Assembly: GCA_002728175.1 (NCBI GenBank)
Contig: PBVH01000047.1
Coordinates: forward strand, 4,514 to 13,282
Reading direction: 5' to 3'
From: Flavobacteriales bacterium
GTDB lineage: Bacteria > Bacteroidota > Bacteroidia > Flavobacteriales > BACL11
Length of the DNA stretch: 8,769 nt
The translations under genes were made by a program, and so were the position numbers. This document shows positions 1-5,407 of the stretch, in pieces; the stretch's first letter is position 1, and each line of letters starts with the position of its first letter. Below the pieces are notes generated by a model. That model did not search any database. It worked only from the letters and a program-made list of their open reading frames with translations, and was not told the origin of the DNA.

Positions 1-621
1 GCTTCAGGTGGTTTTATTGATTATTTAGGTTATCCATATTGTCGTGGAAGAATATTTAACAATATTGAGAGTGATCAGGGACAGTATAATGATCCAATTG
101 AAATTTTTTGGGCCACAGGAGCATGCATTTGTGTTCGTTCTAAATATTTTGAAGACATCAATGGTTTTGACGAAGATTTTTTTGCTCACCAAGAAGAAAT
201 AGATTTATGTTGGAGATTTAAAAACAAAAAATATAAAATTATGTGTCAGCCCAAATCAACAGTTTTTCATGTTGGTGGAGCTACATTAAATCCTAAATCT
301 TCATTTAAAACATACTTAAATTTTAGAAACAACTTATATATGTTGTTTAAAAATTTACATATAATGGATTTATTAATTGTTATACCTGTTAGACTAGTTT
401 TAGACGGTGTAGCAGCGCTTACTTTTATTATTAATAAAAATGGTATTGCTCACTTTTATTCAATCATAAAAGCTCATTTTTCATTTTATTGTAACATATA
501 TAAACTCATATCAAAAAGAAAGAAAATTAATCAAAAAAGAGAACATACTGGCAAAACAAAAAATAGCATTGTCTTTCAAAATAAAATAAAAAATATTTCT
601 ATTTTTTCAAAACTGAAATAG
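1..621 (+). CDS. Glycosyltransferase family 2, C-terminal part (5' end outside the window)
   Basis: The reading frame is open from the first base to the TAG at 619-621, giving 206 visible residues; the N-terminal nucleotide-sugar binding half lies upstream of the window. Visible residues 38-42 read ATGAC and residues 55-72 read GFDEDFFAHQEEIDLCWR. This is the acceptor-side signature of GT2 enzymes of the rhamnosyltransferase (WbbL-like) type, in which the acidic pair in the EEID stretch supplies the catalytic base region. An HVGGAT segment follows, then a hydrophobic amphipathic stretch at about residues 121-146 that could lie on the membrane, and a lysine-rich tail. The likely role is adding a sugar to a lipid-linked or surface polysaccharide on the cytoplasmic face of the membrane; donor and acceptor cannot be read from the sequence. 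The last 23 bases overlap the 3' end of aroQ on the other strand. Family assignment is confident, specific function is not. Confidence 0.88.
   Translation, partial: ASGGFIDYLGYPYCRGRIFNNIESDQGQYNDPIEIFWATGACICVRSKYFEDINGFDEDFFAHQEEIDLCWRFKNKKYKIMCQPKSTVFHVGGATLNPKSSFKTYLNFRNNLYMLFKNLHIMDLLIVIPVRLVLDGVAALTFIINKNGIAHFYSIIKAHFSFYCNIYKLISKRKKINQKREHTGKTKNSIVFQNKIKNISIFSKLK
588..607. terminator. A/T-only palindrome at the convergent glycosyltransferase/aroQ ends (possible weak two-way terminator)
   Basis: AAAAAATA at 588-595 and TATTTTTT at 600-607 are perfect 8-base inverted repeats around the 4-base loop TTTC. On either strand the hairpin would end in a run of six U residues. It lies at the 3' ends of two converging genes (one stops at 621, the other at 599). 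The stem has no G or C, so it would be weak, and chance in such A/T-rich DNA is a serious alternative. Confidence 0.2.
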
Positions 622-1015
622 CCGCCAAATATGAATCTAAACCAAAGCCACAAACAACTGATTTACAATTTTTTGATAAAATAGATGTTCTTCTGTACTG
701 TTCTCTTGAATAAATATTAGAAATATGTATTTCTATAACTGGTGTTTCTATTGATGAAACAGCATCAGAAATAGATACTGAAGTATGAGTGTAACCACCA
801 GCATTAAACAAAATAAAGTCATAACAAAAACCCACTTCATGAAGCTTATCAATTAAAATACCTTCAACATTACTTTGAAAATAATCGATTTGATAATTTT
901 TGAACTTATTTCTAAGCTTTTTTAAATATTCTTCAAAAGAAATATTACCGTAAATAGATTTTTGTCTTTTACCTAATAAATTTAAATTTGGACCGTTAAT
1001 TATAATTATCTTCAT
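599..1015 (-). CDS. aroQ: Type II 3-dehydroquinate dehydratase
   Basis: Catalyses the dehydration of 3-dehydroquinate to 3-dehydroshikimate, the third step of the shikimate pathway to aromatic amino acids, in the cytoplasm; the family forms dodecamers. At 138 residues the length is normal and the ATG start gives the standard MKIIIINGPNLNLLG beginning. Family motifs are all visible: NGPNLNLLGKR at 7-17 with the active-site Arg17, the catalytic Tyr22 in IYG, QSNVEG at 47-52, N71 and H77 in NAGGYTHTS, the general-acid His97 in EIHISN, and R104 and R108 in SREQYRR followed by the GFGLDSY segment. The protein looks intact. It stands alone on its strand: it converges with the upstream glycosyltransferase gene (23-base overlap of the 3' ends) and diverges from xerD with only 20 bases between the two start codons, so its promoter probably reaches into xerD coding sequence. 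Product call is firm. Confidence 0.97.
   Translation of the reverse strand: MKIIIINGPNLNLLGKRQKSIYGNISFEEYLKKLRNKFKNYQIDYFQSNVEGILIDKLHEVGFCYDFILFNAGGYTHTSVSISDAVSSIETPVIEIHISNIYSREQYRRTSILSKNCKSVVCGFGLDSYLAAISVLKK
961..990 (+). promoter_or_regulatory. Putative Bacteroidota-type promoter for the xerD operon, inside aroQ
   Basis: On the + strand TTTG at 961-964 is followed after 18 bases by TAAATTTG at 983-990. This matches the Bacteroidota pattern TTTG/TTG, 17-23 bases, TAnnTTTG. Transcription would begin a few bases after 990, leaving a leader of roughly 40 bases before the xerD TTG codon. The box overlaps codons for the conserved NLNLL motif of aroQ on the other strand, so the match may be partly forced by coding constraints. 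Confidence 0.4.
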
Positions 1016-1022
1016 ATTATTA

Positions 1023-1054
1023 CAAAATTAAAAAATTGGAATTAGATAAATCAA
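1023..1054 (-). promoter_or_regulatory. Putative Bacteroidota-type promoter for aroQ, reaching into xerD
   Basis: Read on the - strand, TTG at 1054-1052 is followed after 21 bases by TAATTTTG at 1030-1023, a full match to TAnnTTTG at an accepted spacing. The aroQ ATG starts only seven bases further on (1015), so transcription would begin at or just before the start codon and the mRNA would be nearly leaderless. The upstream element lies within the first codons of xerD. A/T-rich background lowers the weight of the match. Confidence 0.4.
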
Positions 1055-1935
1055 TAAAAGATTTTAAATCATACCTAAAAATTGAAAGATCCCTATCAAT
1101 AAATTCTGTTGATGCATATGTAAGAGATATTTACAAATATTCAGAGTATATTAAAACTAATAATATTTCTGTTCTCAAAACTAATTTAGAAGATATAAGA
1201 GGATTTATAAAAGAAATTAATAAAATTGGTATATCAGCTAGATCTCAAGCTAGGTTCATATCTTCAATTAAATCATTTTATAAATTTTTGTTAATTGAAG
1301 GATTTATTAGCAATAGTCCAGCGGAATTGCTTGCAAGTCCAAAAATAGGAGTTAAAATTCCTACTGTACTTTCAATAGATGAAGTAAATAAACTAATAAA
1401 ATCAATTGATTTATCTTCTAAACATGGTGAAAGAAACAGAGCAATTATAGAAACGATTTATGCTTGTGGTTTGAGAGTTACAGAATTAATTAATCTGAAA
1501 ATAAGTAATATTTTTTTTAAGGATAACTTTCTAAAAATTATTGGTAAAGGAAATAAAGAAAGACTATGTCCTATTGCTAACAAAACATTAAGTTATTTAA
1601 AAATATATATTGATGAAATTAGAAATCATTCAATTATTAAAGAAAAAGATAGTGATATAGTTTTTTTAAATAATAGAGGTTCTAAACTAAGTCGTATTAT
1701 GATTTTTTTACTACTAAAAAAATATGCTGAAATAGCTGGTATTAAAAAAAATATAAGTCCACACACATTAAGACATTCATTTGCAACACATTTAATTGAT
1801 GGTGGCGCTGATTTAAGAGCTATACAAGAAATGTTAGGGCATCAAAGTATAACAACAACTGAGATTTATACACATTTAGACAAAGAATATTTAAGAAGTA
1901 ATATTATAAGTTATCATCCCCGTTCAAATAAATGA
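1036..1935 (+). CDS. xerD: Tyrosine recombinase XerD (XerC/XerD family)
   Basis: Site-specific recombinase expected to resolve chromosome dimers at dif during division. The 299-residue protein has an N-terminal SAM-like core-binding domain (about 5-90) and a C-terminal catalytic domain (about 110-290). All six catalytic positions are present: R147 in GLRVTEL, K171 in the hairpin GKGNKER, H243 and R246 in SPHTLRHSF, H269 in LGHQS, and the nucleophile Y278 in TEIYTH, each one position below the E. coli XerD numbering. The only good start is TTG at 1036: the frame opens after a stop at 1003-1005, has no upstream ATG or GTG, and has no in-frame ATG until codon 222; ATT at 1027 is a weaker option. 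The gene heads a + strand unit and shares ATGA (1932-1935) with the transporter gene. XerC versus XerD cannot be settled from one protein. Confidence 0.93.
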   Translation: MELDKSIKDFKSYLKIERSLSINSVDAYVRDIYKYSEYIKTNNISVLKTNLEDIRGFIKEINKIGISARSQARFISSIKSFYKFLLIEGFISNSPAELLASPKIGVKIPTVLSIDEVNKLIKSIDLSSKHGERNRAIIETIYACGLRVTELINLKISNIFFKDNFLKIIGKGNKERLCPIANKTLSYLKIYIDEIRNHSIIKEKDSDIVFLNNRGSKLSRIMIFLLLKKYAEIAGIKKNISPHTLRHSFATHLIDGGADLRAIQEMLGHQSITTTEIYTHLDKEYLRSNIISYHPRSNK

Positions 1936-3086
1936 GAAAACATAATATTATTAAGCTTCACATATTAAAAGGCATTAGTTGGTTTATGCTATCAATGCCA
2001 ATTATTGTTATTTTTTTTCAAGACCATGGATTAAGTCTGGCGCAAATAATGCAACTACAGGCAGCTTATTCTCTTTCTGTTGCAATATTTGAAATTCCTT
2101 CAGGCTATATTGCAGATTTATTTGGAAGAAAAAAAACAATAGTACTCAGTACACTATTTTCTTTTTTTGGATTTTTAATTTTTTCTTTTTTTTCTGGATT
2201 CAATGAATTTATTATAGCTGAAATATGTGTTGGTATTGGAGGTAGCTTAATGTCTGGATCTGATACTGCACTTTTGTATGATACTTTAATTGAAGAGAAT
2301 GAACAAAAAACTTATACTAGAGTTGAAGGAAAAAATTATGCTATAGGAAATTTTTCTGAATCAATTGCTGGAATTGTGGGAGGCTTGTTAGCTGTTAATC
2401 ATTTGTATTTACCTGTTTATTTACAAACAATAATTTTGTTTTTTAGCATCCCAATTTCACTATCATTAATTGAACCTAAAGCTAATAAAAAATTAGCGCT
2501 GTCATTTCAATCAATAAAAAACGTACTATATTTTTCTTTAATTAAAAATTTAAAGTTAAAATGGTTAATAATATTTTCTTCCTTTATGGGAGTTGCAACA
2601 CTTTCTATTGCATGGCTAGCACAACCTTTTTTTCAAGAAATTAATATTCCAATCTTATATTTTGGATTATTATGGGCTTTATTAAATTTAACAGCAGGAA
2701 TATCATCATTTAATTCACATAAATTTAGTTCAAAAAGTAATATCTTTAAATATTCAATTATTATGATTGTATCTTTTATTCTATTAAGCTTATACCAATC
2801 ATTAGTTGGATTAATATTTATTTTTATTATTTATGCTATTAGGGGGTTAGTTACACCTCTATTAAAAAACCTTATAAATATAAATATATCATCTGAAAAA
2901 AGAGCTACAATTCTGTCCATTAGAAGTTTTATAATAAGAATTTCTTTCGCAACATTAGCACCTTTTTTAGGACTTATTGCTGATAAAAAATCATTACAAT
3001 ACTCATTTTTTATTTTAACAGTAATTATTATAATAACTCTTTGTTTATCTTGCTTTAAATTATATAAACTAGATAAAAAAAAGTAA
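1932..3086 (+). CDS. Major facilitator superfamily (MFS) transporter
   Basis: Inner-membrane secondary transporter of 384 residues, about the usual MFS size, with roughly 11-12 hydrophobic segments from residue 12 to 376. MFS motif A is clear in the loop between the second and third segments (GYIADLFGRKK, residues 58-68), and an acidic stretch GSDTALLYDTL at 109-119 is typical of drug-efflux-like MFS branches. A second copy of the half-repeat signature is suggested by GLIADKK at 347-353. Substrate cannot be read from the sequence; export of a drug or metabolite is a guess from the family. The ATG overlaps the xerD stop codon by four bases, which implies co-transcription and probably translational coupling with xerD, although the two functions are not obviously related. 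A short gap of 25 bases separates it from the next gene. There is no sign of truncation. Confidence 0.9.
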   Translation: MRKHNIIKLHILKGISWFMLSMPIIVIFFQDHGLSLAQIMQLQAAYSLSVAIFEIPSGYIADLFGRKKTIVLSTLFSFFGFLIFSFFSGFNEFIIAEICVGIGGSLMSGSDTALLYDTLIEENEQKTYTRVEGKNYAIGNFSESIAGIVGGLLAVNHLYLPVYLQTIILFFSIPISLSLIEPKANKKLALSFQSIKNVLYFSLIKNLKLKWLIIFSSFMGVATLSIAWLAQPFFQEINIPILYFGLLWALLNLTAGISSFNSHKFSSKSNIFKYSIIMIVSFILLSLYQSLVGLIFIFIIYAIRGLVTPLLKNLININISSEKRATILSIRSFIIRISFATLAPFLGLIADKKSLQYSFFILTVIIIITLCLSCFKLYKLDKKK

Positions 3087-3091
3087 ATTTG
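3084..3091 (+). promoter_or_regulatory. TAnnTTTG-like -7 box across the transporter stop codon
   Basis: TAAATTTG at 3084-3091 is a perfect match to the Bacteroidota -7 element and starts on the stop codon of the transporter gene, about 20 bases before the ATG of the small membrane protein. I find no TTG at the right distance upstream (the nearest, at 3050-3052, is 31 bases away), so it may be an internal promoter with a poor -33 element or a chance match. Confidence 0.2.
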
Positions 3092-3111
3092 TATTTGAAA
3101 ATTACATTAAC

Positions 3112-3417
3112 ATGAAAAAACTTAAAGATAAATGGAATATAACATCAAATTTCCAATTAATAATAATTTTAATAGTTTTTGCAATAACTGGATCTTTGTC
3201 CTTAGTAGTTAGCGAACCTATTTTAGAAATTTTAGGTATTAAAAGTTCAAGTATGAGCCCTTGGCTTTTCACCCCACTTAGATTAATAATAGTCTTTCCT
3301 GTTTACCAATTATTGATACTTGCAATCGGTTTTTTATTTGGTCAATTTAATTTCTTTTGGCAATTAGAAAAAAAAATGTTAATCAAAATGGGATTTTCAA
3401 AATTCTTTAATAAATAA
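3112..3417 (+). CDS. Small two-helix membrane protein, DUF6787-like, function unknown
   Basis: A 101-residue protein with a short basic N terminus (MKKLKDKW), two predicted membrane helices at about residues 14-34 and 55-77, and a conserved-looking tail GQFNFFWQLEKKML (77-90) followed by IKMGF. I recall this pattern as a family widespread in Flavobacteriia and labelled DUF6787; older annotations sometimes give it unrelated names. Both ends of the protein are basic, so both would be expected in the cytoplasm with a short loop outside, but this is inference. No catalytic motif is visible. Its TAA stop overlaps the ATG of the methyltransferase by one base (TAATG), so the two are almost surely co-translated, and the small protein may anchor or assist the methyltransferase at the membrane. 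No biochemical role is claimed. Confidence 0.85.
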   Translation: MKKLKDKWNITSNFQLIIILIVFAITGSLSLVVSEPILEILGIKSSSMSPWLFTPLRLIIVFPVYQLLILAIGFLFGQFNFFWQLEKKMLIKMGFSKFFNK

Positions 3418-4184
3418 TGAAAATTATTATTTCAATAGCCACAAGATTGATTCCTAGACATTATTTACAACATGTTAGTCATATTTTTCTTAGAATTTTG
3501 TCTCTATTTATGAGAGGTAATAAATTTGAAGACCCAATTAATGGTAAAAAATACAACAAACTATTACCATACGGTAGATTAAAACCAAGAGAAAATGCTT
3601 TAGCTCCAGACAGTATGAGTCTGGAAAGGCATAGACTCATGTGGTTATTTTTACAACAAAAAACTAACTTCTTCACTGAAAAACTTAAATTTTTACATGT
3701 GGCTCCTGAATTTTGCTTTATCAATATATTTAAAAAAATGGAAAATCTTGAATACATTACTGGTGATTTAGTATCTCCATGGGCCGATGTAAAAATGGAT
3801 GTACACAATATTCCATTTAATGATAATGAGTTTGATGTTGTAATATGCAATCATGTTTTAGAACATGTGAGAGATGATAAAAAAGTTATGAAAGAATTTT
3901 ATAGAGTTATGAAAAAAGGTGGATGGGGTATTTTTCAAGTTCCGATTGACATGAATAATAAACAAACAATTGAAGATCCTAATATAACTGACCCTAAAGA
4001 TCGAGAAAGATTATATTGGCAATCAGATCATCTTAGACTGTATGGACTTGATTATTCAAAAAGATTACAAAAAGCAGGTTTTAAAGTTACAGAAAATAAC
4101 TTTATAAACGAACTCGAACAGGAACTTGTAAATAAATATGCGTTACCTAAAAATGAAATTATTTATTTTTGTGAGAAAATATAA
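3417..4184 (+). CDS. Class I SAM-dependent methyltransferase (Methyltransf_11-like), substrate unknown
   Basis: A 255-residue protein. Residues 59-72 (ENALAPDSMSLERH) lead into the Rossmann methyltransferase core at about 88-176. Motif I is not the usual glycine-rich loop but LHVAPE (93-98), followed by YITGDL (113-118), the acidic MDVHNIPF (127-134), FDVVICNHVLEHV (139-151) and the post-core RVMKKGGWGIFQVP (163-176). HLRLYGLDYSKRLQKAGF (205-222) is also typical of the branch. Related proteins as I recall them carry a CPxCG...CPxC zinc knuckle in front of SLERHR; here the four positions are D39, N42, A63 and S66 and the knuckle is gone. The first 35 residues are basic and amphipathic and may touch the membrane. 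The start overlaps the preceding stop by one base. The gene ends directly against rsmG with no spacer. Substrate could be a glycan, lipid or protein; I cannot tell. Confidence 0.88.
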   Translation: MKIIISIATRLIPRHYLQHVSHIFLRILSLFMRGNKFEDPINGKKYNKLLPYGRLKPRENALAPDSMSLERHRLMWLFLQQKTNFFTEKLKFLHVAPEFCFINIFKKMENLEYITGDLVSPWADVKMDVHNIPFNDNEFDVVICNHVLEHVRDDKKVMKEFYRVMKKGGWGIFQVPIDMNNKQTIEDPNITDPKDRERLYWQSDHLRLYGLDYSKRLQKAGFKVTENNFINELEQELVNKYALPKNEIIYFCEKI

Positions 4185-4802
4185 TTATGTACTTTTTATG
4201 TATATGATTTTTTTAGTTTCAAAATAATCTTCTGTAAAAAAATTGGAAATACTATATTCATTGTGAATAATACCTTTCATTTCCTTTGACAAATCTCCTC
4301 CTTTTAGATATATTATTCCATTTTTTAATTCATTTATACTCTTTTGTTGTAATTTATCTTTGGTTAATTTTAAAAACCCTCTCATGTTAGTTACTGCTCT
4401 GGAAACTATAAAATCATACTTTTCTTCAACATTTTCAGCCCTTAAATTTAATACTTTTACATTATTTAAATCAAGTATAGTACTAACTGTATTAACTATA
4501 TCTGTTTTTTTTTTAATACTATCAACTAGTGTGAAATTTACATTTGGATTTGTTATTGCTAATGGTATACCCGGAAACCCTCCACCAGTTCCTAAATCCA
4601 TAATATTAGTACTTCTTTTAAATTCAATAATTTTATTTATTGAAAGTGAGTGTAAAATGTGAAAAACATTAATATTGTCAATTGATTTTCTTGAGATAAC
4701 ATTTACATTTTTATTTAAATCTTTATATATTTTTTTTAAATCATTTAATTGACTTAACTGTGTTTTATTAAGTCTAGGAAAATATTTCAAAAATACACTC
4801 AT
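4185..4802 (-). CDS. rsmG: 16S rRNA (guanine-527-N7)-methyltransferase RsmG
   Basis: Methylates N7 of G527 (E. coli numbering) in the 530 loop of 16S rRNA, using SAM, on the small subunit in the cytoplasm. The 205-residue length is typical. Family marks are NVNVISRK at 32-39, the SAM-binding loop DLGTGGGFPGIPLAI at 69-83, LVDS with the ribose-binding D94, RAEN at 121-124, the family-specific SRAV at 134-137, and YLKGGD at 165-170. The ATG at 4802 lies two bases after the sigma factor stop, making this the last gene of the phoH-purC-glycosyltransferase-sigma-rsmG operon. Codons 97-100 contain ten A residues in a row, a likely slippage site. Loss of RsmG is known in other bacteria to give low-level streptomycin resistance. 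The frame as given is intact. Confidence 0.96.
   Translation of the reverse strand: MSVFLKYFPRLNKTQLSQLNDLKKIYKDLNKNVNVISRKSIDNINVFHILHSLSINKIIEFKRSTNIMDLGTGGGFPGIPLAITNPNVNFTLVDSIKKKTDIVNTVSTILDLNNVKVLNLRAENVEEKYDFIVSRAVTNMRGFLKLTKDKLQQKSINELKNGIIYLKGGDLSKEMKGIIHNEYSISNFFTEDYFETKKIIYIKST
4505..4514 (-). repeat. A10 homopolymer inside rsmG
   Basis: Ten consecutive T on the + strand, read as AAA AAA AAA A in the rsmG message (Lys97-Lys98-Lys99 and the first base of Thr100). It is the longest single-base run I noticed in the window and sits just after the SAM-binding motifs, so a one-base slip would truncate the enzyme. Confidence 0.9.
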
Positions 4803-4804
4803 AA

Positions 4805-5407
4805 TTAAATTGAATCTTTGGATCCAGATACAATTTGAAATAGCTGTTCACGACTTCGAAATAATTGAGCTTTTACCGTACCAATAGGTATTTGAAGTAA
4901 TGTAGAAATTTCTTCGTAACTCATTTCTTTAAAATATCTTAATTTAACTAGTTCTCTATATTTCGGTTTCAACTTGTCAACTACTTGCCTAAGTATTGCA
5001 ATTTTTTGTTTTCTAATTAAAATACCTTCAGGATTTAGTTCGTCGGATGGTATATCAATTTTATTTTTTTTTCCATCATTATCAATAGTAAATTGATCAA
5101 TAGAAGTTGTTTTTATCTTATTCTTCCTTAAATAGTCTATACAGTTATTTCTTGCTACAGTAAAAAGCCATGTACTAAAGGTATAGTTTGGAGTATACAT
5201 ATGTAACTTCTTAAATGCCTTTCCTAAAGCTTCAATTGTTAAGTCTTTTGCTAATTCTTGATCACCAACTTTTTCAAGTAACATGAAATATAGAGGATCT
5301 CGGTATAATTTCATCAGTTCATTATATGCTGTAGTATCTCCTTGATCAAGAGCTCTTTTAATTAATTTTAAATCTCTTAAGCCTTTATCGGTTAAGTTAC
5401 TTGTCAT
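4805..5407 (-). CDS. ECF-type RNA polymerase sigma factor (sigma-70 family)
   Basis: A 200-residue protein with the two-domain layout of extracytoplasmic function sigma factors. The sigma2 domain spans about 24-97, with region 2.2 at AKDLTIEALGKAFKKL (53-68), which contacts the core enzyme, and regions 2.3-2.4 at FSTWLFTVARNNCIDYLRK (77-95), which melt and read the -10 region. A charged linker (100-135) follows. The sigma4 helix-turn-helix is at 149-189 (YRELVKLRYF, MSYEEISTLLQIPIGTVKAQLFRSREQL). The start lies inside the end of the upstream glycosyltransferase gene (11-base overlap), so translation is probably coupled. No anti-sigma factor is encoded next to it: the neighbours are a glycosyltransferase and rsmG. 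That suggests either control by expression level or a distant partner. A run of nine A at 5064-5072 falls in the linker. The regulon cannot be inferred here. Confidence 0.93.
   Translation of the reverse strand: MTSNLTDKGLRDLKLIKRALDQGDTTAYNELMKLYRDPLYFMLLEKVGDQELAKDLTIEALGKAFKKLHMYTPNYTFSTWLFTVARNNCIDYLRKNKIKTTSIDQFTIDNDGKKNKIDIPSDELNPEGILIRKQKIAILRQVVDKLKPKYRELVKLRYFKEMSYEEISTLLQIPIGTVKAQLFRSREQLFQIVSGSKDSI

Noticed and set aside
241..621. A separate 126-residue protein starting at the ATG at 241
   Set aside because: The same frame is open from base 1 and encodes glycosyltransferase motifs before this ATG, so it is an internal methionine of a longer gene.
1036..1935. Integrase of a mobile element or phage
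   Set aside because: All motifs and length fit housekeeping XerD, and there are no direct repeats, tRNA, or cargo or phage genes around it that would mark an integration site.
3479..3850. Open frame of 123 codons on the - strand inside the methyltransferase gene
   Set aside because: Fully antisense to a gene with clear family motifs; no domain-like pattern and composition typical of a shadow frame.
4165..4210. Intrinsic terminator between the methyltransferase and rsmG genes
   Set aside because: The only clear palindrome is ATAATTAT, which follows automatically from two abutting TAA stops; no stem with G/C pairs is present.
4360..4662. Open frame of 100 codons on the + strand inside rsmG
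   Set aside because: Antisense to the SAM-binding core of rsmG; hydrophobic look arises from the complementary A-rich coding strand, not from a real membrane protein.
1932..4802. Defence system formed by the recombinase, transporter, small protein and methyltransferases
   Set aside because: No nuclease, restriction subunit, toxin or nucleotide-signalling gene is present; one methyltransferase is RsmG and the other is not of a DNA-methylase type.
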